A stretch of 64,000 nucleotides of DNA from Sphingomonas populi (GTDB taxonomy: Bacteria; Pseudomonadota; Alphaproteobacteria; Sphingomonadales; Sphingomonadaceae), in assembly GCF_004208535.1 (NCBI RefSeq), contig NZ_SGIS01000002.1, positions 124,001 through 188,000 on the forward strand. The letters run 5' to 3'. This document shows positions 1 to 8,279 of the stretch, piece by piece (the first letter of the stretch is position 1; each line of letters starts with the position of its first letter). The position numbers and the translations under genes are program-made. Below the pieces are notes generated by a model. It did no database searches. It worked only from the letters and a program-made list of their open reading frames with translations, and had not been told where the DNA came from.

Positions 1-622
1 GCAACGCGGCGCCGTTCGCCTCGCACCATGCGAAGAAATCCGCGTCGTCGATCAGCCCGTATTTCACCACTTCGGCATAGCCCGCGCGAAGCTGGCGCGG
101 CGGCAGCGTCTCCAATACGGTCGGATCGATCAGCACCAGCGCCGGCTGGTGGAACGCGCCGATCAGATTCTTGCCCGCGCGCGTGTTGATCGCGGTCTTG
201 CCGCCCACCGACGAATCGACCTGCGCCAGCAACGTCGTCGGCACCTGCACGAAGCCGCAGCCGCGCTTGAGGATGCTGCACGCGAAGCCGACCAGATCGC
301 CGATCACCCCGCCGCCGAGCGCGATGACATGATCGCCGCGCTCTACGCCGAGATCGAGCAGCCGGTCGCTGAGCTGCTCCAGCATCGCCCAGCTCTTGGT
401 CGATTCGCCCGGCGGCAGCACGATCGGCTCGCTGGCGACGCCCGCCGCCGACAGCGCCGCGCGCAGCGTTTCGAGATGGGGCAGCACGTTCTCGTCGGTG
501 ACGATCGGCATCAGCCGCCCGCGCGCCAGCGGCGCAAGGCGATCGGCGGCACAGGCGAGCAACCCGGCCTCGATCACCACATCATAGCTGCGCTCGCCGA
601 GTCCGACGCGGACAGTCGTCAT
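1..622 (-). CDS. aroB: 3-dehydroquinate synthase (partial, C-terminus beyond window)
   Basis: AroB converts DAHP to 3-dehydroquinate in the cytoplasm, the second step of the shikimate pathway. About 207 N-terminal residues are visible. They include a family-typical GDLVGFA segment for NAD binding and the active-site stretch [14 protein letters not shown]. The 3' end is cut by the left window edge. The ATG at 622 overlaps the aroK stop as ATGA, so the two genes should be translationally coupled; aroK-aroB is the common proteobacterial order. The start is well supported by this overlap and by the N-terminal [15 protein letters not shown]. Confidence 0.95.
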   Translation of the reverse strand, partial: MTTVRVGLGERSYDVVIEAGLLACAADRLAPLARGRLMPIVTDENVLPHLETLRAALSAAGVASEPIVLPPGESTKSWAMLEQLSDRLLDLGVERGDHVIALGGGVIGDLVGFACSILKRGCGFVQVPTTLLAQVDSSVGGKTAINTRAGKNLIGAFHQPALVLIDPTVLETLPPRQLRAGYAEVVKYGLIDDADFFAWCEANGAAL

Positions 623-1158
623 AATCCGATGGCCTTGAGAATGGCGTTGACGGTGGCATCGTGCGGCGCTTGCTGGCTGACGATGCGGAGATGCGCCTGC
701 GCGTAGATCGGATTGCGCACCCGCGCCAGCTCCTCGAGGATCGCGCGCGTGTCGCCGTCGCGGAGCAGCGGCCGCGTATCGCGCCGCCCGACCCGTGCCA
801 CCAACACCTCGGGGCTGGCGTCCAACCACACCGACAGCGTGTTGTCGAGAATCAGCGCGCGGGTATCTTCCTGGATGAACGCACCGCCGCCGGTCGCGAT
901 CACGCGCGGCTCGCCGGTGATGAGCCGCGCGATCACCCGCCGTTCGCCGTCGCGGAAATGCGCTTCGCCGAATCGCGCGAAGATGTCGGAGACGGTCATC
1001 CCCGCCGCCGTTTCGATCTCGGTATCGGCATCGACGAAGGGCAAATGCAGCCGCTGCGCGAGGCGGCGGCCGACGGTCGACTTGCCCGCGCCCATCAGTC
1101 CGACGAGGACGATCGGCTGGCCGTGCCAGACAGGGTTGGGGGCGGGGCTTTGCAACAT
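619..1158 (-). CDS. aroK: shikimate kinase
   Basis: AroK phosphorylates shikimate with ATP. The protein has about 179 residues with a Walker A motif GLMGAGKST near residues 20-28, a DADTEIE substrate-binding segment, FRDGERR and the GGGAF motif. I chose the ATG at 1158 (MLQSPAPNP). The frame stays open upstream to 1224, but that extension would cover the divergent promoter region and has no family resemblance. The stop overlaps the aroB start. The gene diverges from the small membrane-protein gene at 1243. Confidence 0.94.
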   Translation of the reverse strand: MLQSPAPNPVWHGQPIVLVGLMGAGKSTVGRRLAQRLHLPFVDADTEIETAAGMTVSDIFARFGEAHFRDGERRVIARLITGEPRVIATGGGAFIQEDTRALILDNTLSVWLDASPEVLVARVGRRDTRPLLRDGDTRAILEELARVRNPIYAQAHLRIVSQQAPHDATVNAILKAIGL

Positions 1159-1242
1159 GGGAAACGGGCTATACAGCGCACCTGCCGCTCGGGCAAAAGG
1201 GCCTGCCGGGCCGGTTCTGCCCATTTGTTACAAGGTTTGCCA

Positions 1243-1380
1243 ATGTCCCGCTCGCTGGTTGTGCTTCTGGTCGTGGTCGTCGTGCTCGTCGGCGGAATGT
1301 TTGTGCTGAGTGGCCGCGCGCACGAAAAGCCCCTGACCCATGTCGAGAAAGTTGTCACGCTTGCGAATCTCCAGGGCTGA
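1243..1380 (+). CDS. small single-pass membrane protein, unknown function
   Basis: This 45-residue protein begins MSRSLVVLLVVVVVLVGG, one hydrophobic segment (about residues 4-22) followed by a short polar tail. I do not recognise a family. It diverges from aroK, and its last 41 bases overlap the start of the next gene in another frame, an unusually long overlap that suggests translational coupling. Support is the good start context, the convincing transmembrane segment and the operon position; the small size keeps confidence moderate. Confidence 0.55.
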   Translation: MSRSLVVLLVVVVVLVGGMFVLSGRAHEKPLTHVEKVVTLANLQG

Positions 1381-3193
1381 TCTTGCGCTCCCCGTTTTCG
1401 TCGGGGCACTGGCGGGGGTGATCGCGCTGGGCGTGGGGATACCCGCGCTCGGCCAGAGTTCGCCGCAATCGATCCTGCCGCCCGGTTTCGGTGAACCCGC
1501 GCCGACGCCGACGCCGCGCGCGACTCCTCGCGCTGCGGCGCCCGTCAACGCGGTGATCCGCACGCCGCCGAGCCCGCTCGCGCCGCCGCTGCCGGATAGC
1601 AACGGCGCGCCGCCGCCGGTGCCGCTCGCCGCTGCAACGCCGACGCCGACCGGCACGCCGGCTCCCGGCGTGATCGCGAATCCGGTCCGTTACGACATGC
1701 CGGCCTATGCGCGCCGCTGGATCGGGCGGGTCGGCCCGATCGATCTTGCCGCGGGCGGCTTGCCCGCGACCGCGTTCGGCGCCGCCCCCGGTCGCTATGT
1801 CGAAGCGCTGATGCGTGGGCTGAACCTGCCGATCGCCTCGCGCTGGCTCTCGATCGCGCTGCGGCGGGCCTTGGTTTCGCACGTCGATACGCCGCCCGGC
1901 ATCAACGGCGCGGACTTCGCCGCCGAACGGGCGTGGCTCCTGCTGCGCATGGGCGAATCGGTCGCCGGTCGCGCGGTGGTGCAGAGCGTCGACAATCAGG
2001 ATTACACGCCCAAGCTCTACGAAATCGCGATGCAGTCCGCGCTCGCCAACGGCGATCCGGCGGAATTGTGCCCGCTCGCCGAGGGTGGCTATGCGCTCGG
2101 TTTCGAACGCGGCTGGGTGCTGGCGCGGGCGATGTGCGCCGGGTTGGCCGGTCTTCCCGGCAAGGCGCAGCCGCTGATCGCGTCGGCCGACCGGAGCCGA
2201 GTCGCGACCGGCATCGATTTGTTGCTCGCGCAGAAGATCGCCGGCTCGGGCGCGCGCGGCCGGCAGGCGGTGACGATCGAATGGGACGGTGTCGATCGGC
2301 TCACCGCCTGGCGGTACGGGCTGGCGATGGCCTCGGCGACCGAAATCCCGACGCCGCTGCTCGACGGCGCCTCGCGCAACGTGATGGCGTGGCGCGCACA
2401 GTCGCCGCTGCTCGCCGCGCACATTCGCGCACCCGCCGCCGAAATCGCGGCAGCGCGCGGCGTGTTCTCGAGCGCAGCGCTGGTCGATCTTTACGGCGCG
2501 GTCTCGGAAGAAGGCGACGATTCGCTGCCCGAGGCGGCGATCGCGCGCGATCTCCAGACCGCCTATAGCGGCGGCGATATCACGACGCGTCTCGCGGCGA
2601 TCACGTCGCTGTGGGATGCGCCAAAGGGCGCGAGCGCACGCTACGCGCGGCTGGTTCTCACGGCGGGCGCGGCGGCGCGCGTGCCGGTCGGCGCGCAGGG
2701 CGCGGATGCCGACCGTCTCGTCGCATCGATGCTCGCGGCGGGCCATGACGTGACCGCCCAGAAATGGCGCCGCGCGGTGGCGACATCGAGCGACGCCTGG
2801 GCGATGCTGGCGCTCGCCGATCCCGAGGGGCGGCGCTACGGCTATTCGGCGGTCAGCAATTACGCCGGCACCGGCGACGCGACGCTCAAGCGCAAGATGT
2901 TCTTCGTCGGCCTTGCCGGGCTTGGCCGGATGTCGCCGGGCGATATCGAACAGGGCGCGCAGGCGCTCGACGTGCGAATCGGACAGGAGAACGCTTGGAC
3001 CCGCGCGCTCGCCCGCGCCGCCACGGCGAATCAGCCCGGCACGGTGGTGCTGCTCGCGGCGGTCGGCATGCAGACGCCGGCATGGTCGGGTGTATCGCCG
3101 GAAGCGCTGTACCATATCGTCGTGGCGCTCCGCGCGGTCGGGCTTGAGGGCGAAGCGCGGATGATCGCCGCCGAGGCGATCGCCCGGCTTTGA
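1340..3193 (+). CDS. large secreted or periplasmic protein, unknown function
   Basis: This 617-residue protein has a basic N-terminus and a hydrophobic stretch (about residues 16-38, ending PALGQ) that looks like a signal peptide. A Pro/Thr/Ala-rich low-complexity linker follows (about 45-115), then a long, mostly helical alanine-rich body. No catalytic motif is recognised; the helical body could be a repeat scaffold, which is inference. It sits between a small membrane protein and xerD and overlaps the xerD start by four bases, so it is probably cotranscribed with both. The ATG at 1340 places the signal peptide correctly. Confidence 0.8.
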   Translation: MSRKLSRLRISRADLALPVFVGALAGVIALGVGIPALGQSSPQSILPPGFGEPAPTPTPRATPRAAAPVNAVIRTPPSPLAPPLPDSNGAPPPVPLAAATPTPTGTPAPGVIANPVRYDMPAYARRWIGRVGPIDLAAGGLPATAFGAAPGRYVEALMRGLNLPIASRWLSIALRRALVSHVDTPPGINGADFAAERAWLLLRMGESVAGRAVVQSVDNQDYTPKLYEIAMQSALANGDPAELCPLAEGGYALGFERGWVLARAMCAGLAGLPGKAQPLIASADRSRVATGIDLLLAQKIAGSGARGRQAVTIEWDGVDRLTAWRYGLAMASATEIPTPLLDGASRNVMAWRAQSPLLAAHIRAPAAEIAAARGVFSSAALVDLYGAVSEEGDDSLPEAAIARDLQTAYSGGDITTRLAAITSLWDAPKGASARYARLVLTAGAAARVPVGAQGADADRLVASMLAAGHDVTAQKWRRAVATSSDAWAMLALADPEGRRYGYSAVSNYAGTGDATLKRKMFFVGLAGLGRMSPGDIEQGAQALDVRIGQENAWTRALARAATANQPGTVVLLAAVGMQTPAWSGVSPEALYHIVVALRAVGLEGEARMIAAEAIARL

Positions 3194-4134
3194 CCGATCC
3201 GGCGCAGCCCGGCGCCGACCGCGCGTTGATCGAGCGCTTCCTCGAAATGATGGCGGCGGAGCGGGGGGCGGCCAGGAACACGCTCGCCGCCTATCGCAGC
3301 GATCTCGCGCTCGCGTCCGATATCCTCAAAGGCGCGCTCGTGGCGGCGACTGCCGACGACCTCACCCGCCTGTCGGCCACCTGGAGCGATCTGGCGCACG
3401 CCACAGTCGCGCGTAAATCCGCCGCGCTCCGCCGTTTCTTCGCCTTCCTCGCCGATGAAGGCCACCGCCCCGACGATCCCGGCGCGGCGCTGCCCCGGCC
3501 CGGCACGCGGCGGCCGCTCCCCAAGGTGCTGAGCCTCGCCGATGTCGATCGGCTGTTCGCGGTGATCGCCGAGCGACTCGCCGCCGAGCCGCTCGACATC
3601 CGCGACCTGCGGCTCGCGGCCTTGGTCGAACTGCTCTACGGTTCGGGCCTGCGCGCGACCGAACTGGTGTCGCTGCCGAGGAACGCCGTCGCGCCCGACC
3701 GGCCCTATTGCATCCTGCGCGGCAAGGGCGGGCGCGAGCGGATGGTGCCGATCTCGGACCGCGCCCGCGCCGCCGTCGCCGCGTGGCGCGCCTGTGTGCC
3801 CGCCGACCAGCCGTGGCTGTTTCCGTCGGGCAAGAGCTTCCTGTCGCGCGTGCGGCTGTTCCAGGTACTCCGCGCGCTGGGCGCCGAAGTGGGCATCCCG
3901 CCGGACCGGATCAGCCCGCACGTTCTGCGCCACGCCTTCGCCACCCACCTGCTCGCCGGCGGTGCCGACCTGCGCGCGCTCCAGACGATGCTCGGCCATG
4001 CCGACATCGCCACCACCGAAATCTACACGCATGTTGATGCCAGCCGCCTCGTCACGCTGGTCAACGAACGCCATCCACTCGCCGAAGCACGCGCACGCGC
4101 CGATGAAAAGCAGGCGACCGTGAAGCGCGCGTAA
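3190..4134 (+). CDS. xerD: site-specific tyrosine recombinase XerD
   Basis: XerD, with XerC, resolves chromosome dimers at dif. The protein has 314 residues with an N-terminal core-binding domain (about 10-95) and a C-terminal catalytic domain. The catalytic residues are all visible: R155 in SGLRATEL, K179 in RGKGG, H244 and R247 in HVLRHAF, H270 in LGHADIATT and the nucleophile Y279 in IYTHVD. Translation starts at TTG, overlapping the upstream stop as TTGA. XerC cannot be fully excluded, but length and N-terminus fit XerD better. Confidence 0.92.
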   Translation: MTDPAQPGADRALIERFLEMMAAERGAARNTLAAYRSDLALASDILKGALVAATADDLTRLSATWSDLAHATVARKSAALRRFFAFLADEGHRPDDPGAALPRPGTRRPLPKVLSLADVDRLFAVIAERLAAEPLDIRDLRLAALVELLYGSGLRATELVSLPRNAVAPDRPYCILRGKGGRERMVPISDRARAAVAAWRACVPADQPWLFPSGKSFLSRVRLFQVLRALGAEVGIPPDRISPHVLRHAFATHLLAGGADLRALQTMLGHADIATTEIYTHVDASRLVTLVNERHPLAEARARADEKQATVKRA

Positions 4135-4135
4135 C

Positions 4136-4172
4136 ACCTACTCCCCTTCCATGACCGAGGGAGGGAGTAGGT
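4136..4172. terminator. hairpin after xerD (repeat-like)
   Basis: ACCTACTCCC at 4136-4145 pairs perfectly with GGGAGTAGGT at 4163-4172. It directly follows the xerD stop and could stop transcription, though no T-run follows on the plus strand. The CTCCC/GGGAG composition resembles the palindromic repeat near 42.5 kb, so it may be a short member of that family. Confidence 0.5.
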
Positions 4173-4240
4173 CGCGCGCGCAACATGCCCGTTACGAACC
4201 ATTGCCAATTCCGCGCCCACGCCGTAACCGACACGACCTG

Positions 4241-5188
4241 ATGGCAACCTTCCTCGACTTCGAAAAGCCGATCGCCGAGCTTCAGGCTCGCATCGACGAA
4301 CTGCGCGCAACTGCGGATGGCGGCACGGTGGATATTTCCGCCGATGTCGCCCGGCTCCAGGCCAAATCCGACAAGCTGCTACGCGACACCTACATCAAGC
4401 TCACGCCCTGGCAGAAGACGCTGGTCGCGCGCCACGGCGAGCGCCCGCATTTCGGTGACTATGTCGCGGGGCTGTTCGACGAATTCATGCCGCTCGCCGG
4501 CGACCGCGCCTTCGGCGACGATCAGGCGATCCTCGGTGGGTTCGCGCGGTTTCGCGGCCAGCGCGTGATGGTGATCGGCCACGAAAAAGGCCACGACACT
4601 GCGACTCGCATCCGCCACAATTTCGGCTCGGGCAAGCCGGAGGGCTACCGCAAGGCGATCCGGCTGATGCAACTCGCCGACCGGTTCGGCCTGCCGGTGC
4701 TGACTTTGGTCGATACTTCGGGGGCGTTCCCCGGCGTGCAGGCCGAGGAGCGCGGCCAGGCCGAGGCGATCGCACGTTCGACCGAGCAATGCCTCGCGCT
4801 CGGCGTGCCGATGATTGCGGCGATCGTGGGCGAGGGTGGCTCCGGCGGCGCGATCGCGCTCGCGGCGGCCAACCATGTGTTGATGTTCGAGAATGCGGTC
4901 TATTCGGTGATTTCGCCCGAGGGCTGCGCCGCGATCCTGTGGCGTACCAACGAACGCGCCGCCGACGCCGCCGAGGCGATGAAGGTAACCGCGCAGGATC
5001 TCAAAGGGCTGGGGGTGATCGATACGATCGTGCCGGAGCCGCTAGGCGGCGCGCACCGGGATCCGGCGGCGGCGATCGGCGCGTTGGGTGATGCGCTTGC
5101 CGAATCGCTCAGCGAGTTGAGCGGGCTGGATGCCGCTGCGTTGCGCCGTGCGCGGCAGGAGAAGTTCCTGGCGATGGGGCGCTTTTGA
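4241..5188 (+). CDS. accA: acetyl-CoA carboxylase carboxyltransferase subunit alpha
   Basis: AccA forms the carboxyltransferase with AccD and makes malonyl-CoA, the first committed step of fatty acid synthesis. The protein has 315 residues, the usual length. It starts MATFLDFEKPIAELQ, which fixes the ATG at 4241; the upstream open frame from 4151 runs through a repeat and is unlikely to be translated. Visible motifs are GHEKGHDT, the GKPEGYRKA segment, TLVDTSGAFPG and GEGGSGGAIA. It appears to be transcribed alone, and accD is not in the window. Confidence 0.96.
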   Translation: MATFLDFEKPIAELQARIDELRATADGGTVDISADVARLQAKSDKLLRDTYIKLTPWQKTLVARHGERPHFGDYVAGLFDEFMPLAGDRAFGDDQAILGGFARFRGQRVMVIGHEKGHDTATRIRHNFGSGKPEGYRKAIRLMQLADRFGLPVLTLVDTSGAFPGVQAEERGQAEAIARSTEQCLALGVPMIAAIVGEGGSGGAIALAAANHVLMFENAVYSVISPEGCAAILWRTNERAADAAEAMKVTAQDLKGLGVIDTIVPEPLGGAHRDPAAAIGALGDALAESLSELSGLDAAALRRARQEKFLAMGRF

Positions 5189-5228
5189 CGGTCACGCGGC
5201 CGTTAGATTTTTCTAAATACTGTGGCGC

Positions 5229-5266
5229 AAAAAGAATGGCGGCGGGACCCGTGTTCCGCCGCCATT
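5229..5266 (-). terminator. intrinsic terminator of the Flp pilin gene
   Basis: AATGGCGGCGG (5235-5245) and CCGCCGCCATT (5256-5266) form an 11-bp perfect stem. Read on the minus strand it is followed by TTCTTTTTG, a classic U-tract. It lies just downstream of the pilin gene at 5283-5453 and also faces the end of accA. Confidence 0.8.
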
Positions 5267-5282
5267 CCATTTCACTTGACTA

Positions 5283-5453
5283 TTATGGTTTGGGAGTCAT
5301 GCTGGTCGAAACGCTCTCGAAGGTGCTCGTAAGCTTCTGGCCTACTTGCGTCATCGCGGCGATCGCGGCAACGGCGATCAGAGCGGCGATCAGGCCGTAT
5401 TCGATGGCGGTCGCGCCCTTGTTGTTCTTGATGAACTTGCGGATGGTCTGCAT
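5283..5453 (-). CDS. Flp family type IVb pilin
   Basis: This 56-residue Flp/Tad-type prepilin begins MQTIRKFIKNNKG. The predicted prepilin-peptidase site is followed by ATAIEYGLIAALIAVAAIAA, with the conserved Glu-Tyr pair of Flp pilins and a single hydrophobic helix. The ATG at 5453 has GGAG upstream. Mature Flp subunits build adhesive tight-adherence pili, but no tad/cpa assembly gene is present in the window, so this is an orphan locus. A strong terminator follows, and a second Flp-like gene lies upstream on the same strand. Confidence 0.9.
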   Translation of the reverse strand: MQTIRKFIKNNKGATAIEYGLIAALIAVAAIAAMTQVGQKLTSTFESVSTSMTPKP

Positions 5454-5584
5454 GTGTCCGGTCTCCAGTGGTGTAGTAGCTTCAGTTACCCGGCCGAACC
5501 GGATGTACCGGGCCAGCGAGATCCGTGTAGGCGGGCAGTCTTGATAAAAGTTTAAGGTGATCCGGGAACCAAATCGGATTTCCG

Positions 5585-5770
5585 TCACCGCCCCGGCGTG
5601 ACGCTTTCGACCTTGCTGGCAACGTCGTTCCACATGGTCGTCGTGACGCGCGCGACGCCGAGGATCGCGACGAAGACCACGACCACGATGAGCGCGAGGA
5701 TGAAGCCGTATTCGACGGCAGTCGCCGCACGCCGATCGCGCCACAGCGTTTTGATCATATTGGCGAACAT
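5585..5770 (-). CDS. second Flp-type pilin-like protein
   Basis: This 61-residue protein starts MFANMIKTLWRDRRAATAVE and continues with a long hydrophobic helix. It keeps the ATAVEYGF signature of Flp prepilins. It diverges clearly from the neighbouring pilin at 5283, so it is probably a minor subunit rather than a recent duplicate (inference). The ATG at 5770 is preceded by GGGGG at suitable spacing; M5 (5758) is an alternative start. The 131-base gap to the next pilin may carry a second promoter. Confidence 0.85.
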   Translation of the reverse strand: MFANMIKTLWRDRRAATAVEYGFILALIVVVVFVAILGVARVTTTMWNDVASKVESVTPGR

Positions 5771-5842
5771 GCGTCTTGCCCCCGGCGCGAATTTCCCGCT
5801 CTGGCTAGACGCTGGGTCTTAACGAACGGCGAAGGGACGCGG

Positions 5843-6268
5843 GTGATCGACAACAGCACCATCTTGCTCGTCGTCGCGGCGGCGCTGACCGATCCGCAAG
5901 GGCGAATCCTCGTGCAGCGTCGCCCGGCGGGCAAGGCGATGGCGGGGCTGTGGGAATTTCCCGGCGGGAAGGTTGAGCCCGGTGAGGCACCCGAGGCGGC
6001 GCTGGTGCGCGAACTGGCCGAGGAACTCGGCGTTGGCGTGGCGGCGGAGGATCTCACGCCGCTCACTTTCGCCACCGCGCCGGTCAGCGAGCGGACGCTG
6101 TTGCTGTTGCTTTACCGCTGTGACCGCTGGCAGGGCGAACCGCAGCCGATCGACGCCGACGCGCTCGACTGGCGTCGCCCGGCGGACTTGCGCGATCTGG
6201 CGATGCCGCCCGCCGACCTGCCCTTCATCGATGCGTTGGCGGCGTTCGAATCGCGCGCGCCGGAATAG
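5843..6268 (+). CDS. mutT: Nudix hydrolase, 8-oxo-dGTP diphosphatase (MutT-like)
   Basis: MutT removes oxidised 8-oxo-dGTP from the nucleotide pool and so prevents A:T to C:G mutations. The protein has 141 residues. The Nudix box lies at residues 42-64: GKVEPGE, then REL and EELGV. The preceding GLWEFPGG is typical of MutT. The GTG start at 5843 has GAAGGGA upstream. The gene is single, divergent from the pilin genes and convergent with the aminotransferase. Confidence 0.9.
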   Translation: MIDNSTILLVVAAALTDPQGRILVQRRPAGKAMAGLWEFPGGKVEPGEAPEAALVRELAEELGVGVAAEDLTPLTFATAPVSERTLLLLLYRCDRWQGEPQPIDADALDWRRPADLRDLAMPPADLPFIDALAAFESRAPE

Positions 6269-6271
6269 ACG

Positions 6272-6301
6272 TCGGGCGCGGCCGTCGCCGACCGCGCCCG
6301 A
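6272..6301. terminator. bidirectional hairpin between mutT and the aminotransferase
   Basis: TCGGGCGCGG (6272-6281) pairs with CCGCGCCCGA (6292-6301) around a short loop. It fills the 39-base gap between two convergent genes. There is no U-tract, so termination is inferred from position. Confidence 0.5.
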
Positions 6302-6307
6302 ACCTGT

Positions 6308-7480
6308 TCAGGCCTTGATGACTTTATCCAGCGCGGCGCGGAACTTCGCCATGTCCTCCGCCGAGCCGACCGTCACGCGGTTCATCGTCGGATAGGCATC
6401 CCACGAACGGCCGATCTGCACACCTTCGGCGACGAACGCCGCCTGCATCGCTTTGGGGTCTTTGCCCGCGCCCCAATCGACCATGAACATGTTCGCCTGC
6501 GACGGGATATACTTCAGCCCGCGCTTCTTGAGGTGTGCCAGCGTCTCTTCGCGCACCGCGATCATCTCGTTGCGGCGCGCGACGATCTTGTCAGCGAGCG
6601 GTAGCACAGCGGTGCCGCACGCGACCGCCGTCATCGGCAGCATGTTGGTCACCTGCCCACCGTCATAGCGCATCATCTTCTTGTAGAGATCGGGATGGGC
6701 GATCGTCAGGCCGAGCCGCATACCGGCCATGCCGAACAGCTTGGAGAAGGTCCGCATCACGATCACGTCATTGCGCGAGCAGGCGAGCTTGGCGGCGCTC
6801 TGCGCGCCGGCGAAGTGGATATACGCCTCATCGACCAGCACCACCGAATCCTTCGGCTTGTTGGCGAGCAGCCACTCGATGTCCGCGATCGGCGTCAGCG
6901 TGCCGGTCGGGTTGTTGGGCGAGCAGATGTAATAGAGGCCGGCATTGGGATCGGCGGCGAGCATCGCCTTCACGTCATGGCGATAATCAGGGGTGAGCGG
7001 CACGCGCGTCGGCTTGACGCTCAGCCACGCGGCGGTACGCCAACTCTGCTCATAGGTCGGATTGGCCGTAACCAGCCCTTTCTGTGGCGAGCAGAAGGTG
7101 ATGACCGCGCGGTTGAGCGGGTCGCTCGACCCTGGCCACGCCAGAATGCACTCGGGCGTAACGCCTTCGACCTGCGCAACCGCCGCGGCGAGCTTGGCAT
7201 GCTCGTTATCCGGCTCGTAGCGGTTGCCGACCGATGCGATCGCCGATGCCGCCTGAACGCCTTCGGAGAAGGGACCGGTCCAGCATTCGTTCGAGCCGAT
7301 CCGCACCGCGCCGATCACCGCTTTGGCGGACTGCTGCGCCTGCGCAGCCGTGGTGATGAACTGGCTGGCCGTCGCGCCCGCGCCGAGCAACATCGCGATT
7401 CGGCCGATCTGGCGGCGCGAATAGCCGCGATCGTGAAGGTCTTCCCGTGCTTCGCGGTCGAGTAAATCGGTGGTCATCAT
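6308..7480 (-). CDS. PLP-dependent aminotransferase (HisC-like) with a Tat-like leader
   Basis: This is a fold-type I aminotransferase of about 390 residues related to histidinol-phosphate aminotransferases. Visible are CSPNNPTGT, VVLVDEAYIHF (PLP-contacting Asp) and RTFSKLFGMAGMRLG, which contains the Schiff-base lysine. The N-terminus carries SRRQIGR followed by the hydrophobic stretch IAMLLGAGATASQFITTAAQ, which looks like a twin-arginine export signal. That would place the enzyme outside the cytoplasm, which is unusual. Substrate is unknown. The start is one of two adjacent ATGs (7480 or 7477) behind AGGGAG. No histidine operon genes are nearby. Confidence 0.85.
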   Translation of the reverse strand: MMTTDLLDREAREDLHDRGYSRRQIGRIAMLLGAGATASQFITTAAQAQQSAKAVIGAVRIGSNECWTGPFSEGVQAASAIASVGNRYEPDNEHAKLAAAVAQVEGVTPECILAWPGSSDPLNRAVITFCSPQKGLVTANPTYEQSWRTAAWLSVKPTRVPLTPDYRHDVKAMLAADPNAGLYYICSPNNPTGTLTPIADIEWLLANKPKDSVVLVDEAYIHFAGAQSAAKLACSRNDVIVMRTFSKLFGMAGMRLGLTIAHPDLYKKMMRYDGGQVTNMLPMTAVACGTAVLPLADKIVARRNEMIAVREETLAHLKKRGLKYIPSQANMFMVDWGAGKDPKAMQAAFVAEGVQIGRSWDAYPTMNRVTVGSAEDMAKFRAALDKVIKA

Positions 7481-7645
7481 GCGCTCCCTGTTTTCACACC
7501 TCGCAAGGCCGCGTCTCGGCGACGGCCAAACGAACAGCGGCCCCCATGGAGTCGCACTGCGCACGCTCCGGTTCCGTGAGTCGGATCACACCACAGGACG
7601 GGAATGCTGTCCAGACGTTAAGAAAACAAATCTCCCGTGAGGAAA

Positions 7646-8170
7646 TTAGCCGACCCGCACCAGCCCGGCCGCGAACCGCCTCGCTTTCTCGACATAGCTC
7701 GCCGCCGAGGCGGTGAGGTCCGCGATCTGCTCCTCACTCAAGTCGCGCATCGCGCGCGCCGGGCTGCCGACGATCAGGCTGCCGGGCGGAAAACTCTTGC
7801 CTTCGGTGACGAGCGCGCCCGCGCCGACCAGCGACCCCGCACCGATCACCGCGCGGTTGAGGATCGTTGCGCCCATGCCGACCAGCACGCCATCCTCGAT
7901 CGTACAGCCGTGCAGGATCGCGTGATGCCCGATCGTGCAATCCGCCCCTACCGTCAGCGGTGTGCCCGGATCGGAGTGGAGCATCGCGCCTTCCTGAACG
8001 TTGCTGCGCGCGCCGACCGCGATCGTGGTGTTATCGGCGCGGATCACCGCCCCGAACCACACGCTCGCCTGTTCGCCGAGCCGCACGTCACCGATCACTT
8101 CCGCGCTCGGTGCGATCCACACACCGTCGGCAAGCGTGGGCTGCTGCCCCTCGAAGGCGTAAAGCGGCAT
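7646..8170 (-). CDS. gamma carbonic anhydrase family protein
   Basis: This 174-residue left-handed beta-helix protein is of the YrdA/CaiE type. Hexapeptide repeats run through the protein, for example IGDVRLGEQASVWFGAVIRA and IGAGSLVGAGALV. Metal-ligand histidines are visible in AMLHSD and IGHHAILHGC. Family members form trimers and bind zinc or iron at subunit interfaces; many are not proven carbonic anhydrases, so activity is uncertain. It probably forms an operon with the downstream aminotransferase on the same strand, separated by about 165 bases. Confidence 0.9.
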   Translation of the reverse strand: MPLYAFEGQQPTLADGVWIAPSAEVIGDVRLGEQASVWFGAVIRADNTTIAVGARSNVQEGAMLHSDPGTPLTVGADCTIGHHAILHGCTIEDGVLVGMGATILNRAVIGAGSLVGAGALVTEGKSFPPGSLIVGSPARAMRDLSEEQIADLTASAASYVEKARRFAAGLVRVG

Positions 8171-8191
8171 CGGCGTTCCTTCGGGACGATC

Positions 8192-8277
8192 GTCGCCCCG
8201 GCGCAGGCCGGGGCCGGTGGGTGTATGGGCAACCGGCCCGACAGCAACGCAGCGGCCCCGGCCTGCGCCGGCGCGAC
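8192..8277. repeat. paired inverted palindromic repeat, GC-rich family
   Basis: The arm at 8192-8215 (GTCGCCCCGGCGCAGG followed by CCGGGGCC) is the near-perfect inverse of the arm at 8254-8277. A spacer of about 38 bases separates them. The same two-arm architecture with nearly the same arms recurs at 36936-37021. It fills the gap between the carbonic-anhydrase-like and HAD genes and resembles BIME/REP elements. Confidence 0.85.
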
Positions 8278-8279
8278 GG

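Noticed and set aside
5185..5544. Plus-strand frame across the first Flp pilin
   Set aside because: It is antisense to a convincing pilin gene with its own terminator and starts within the accA end.
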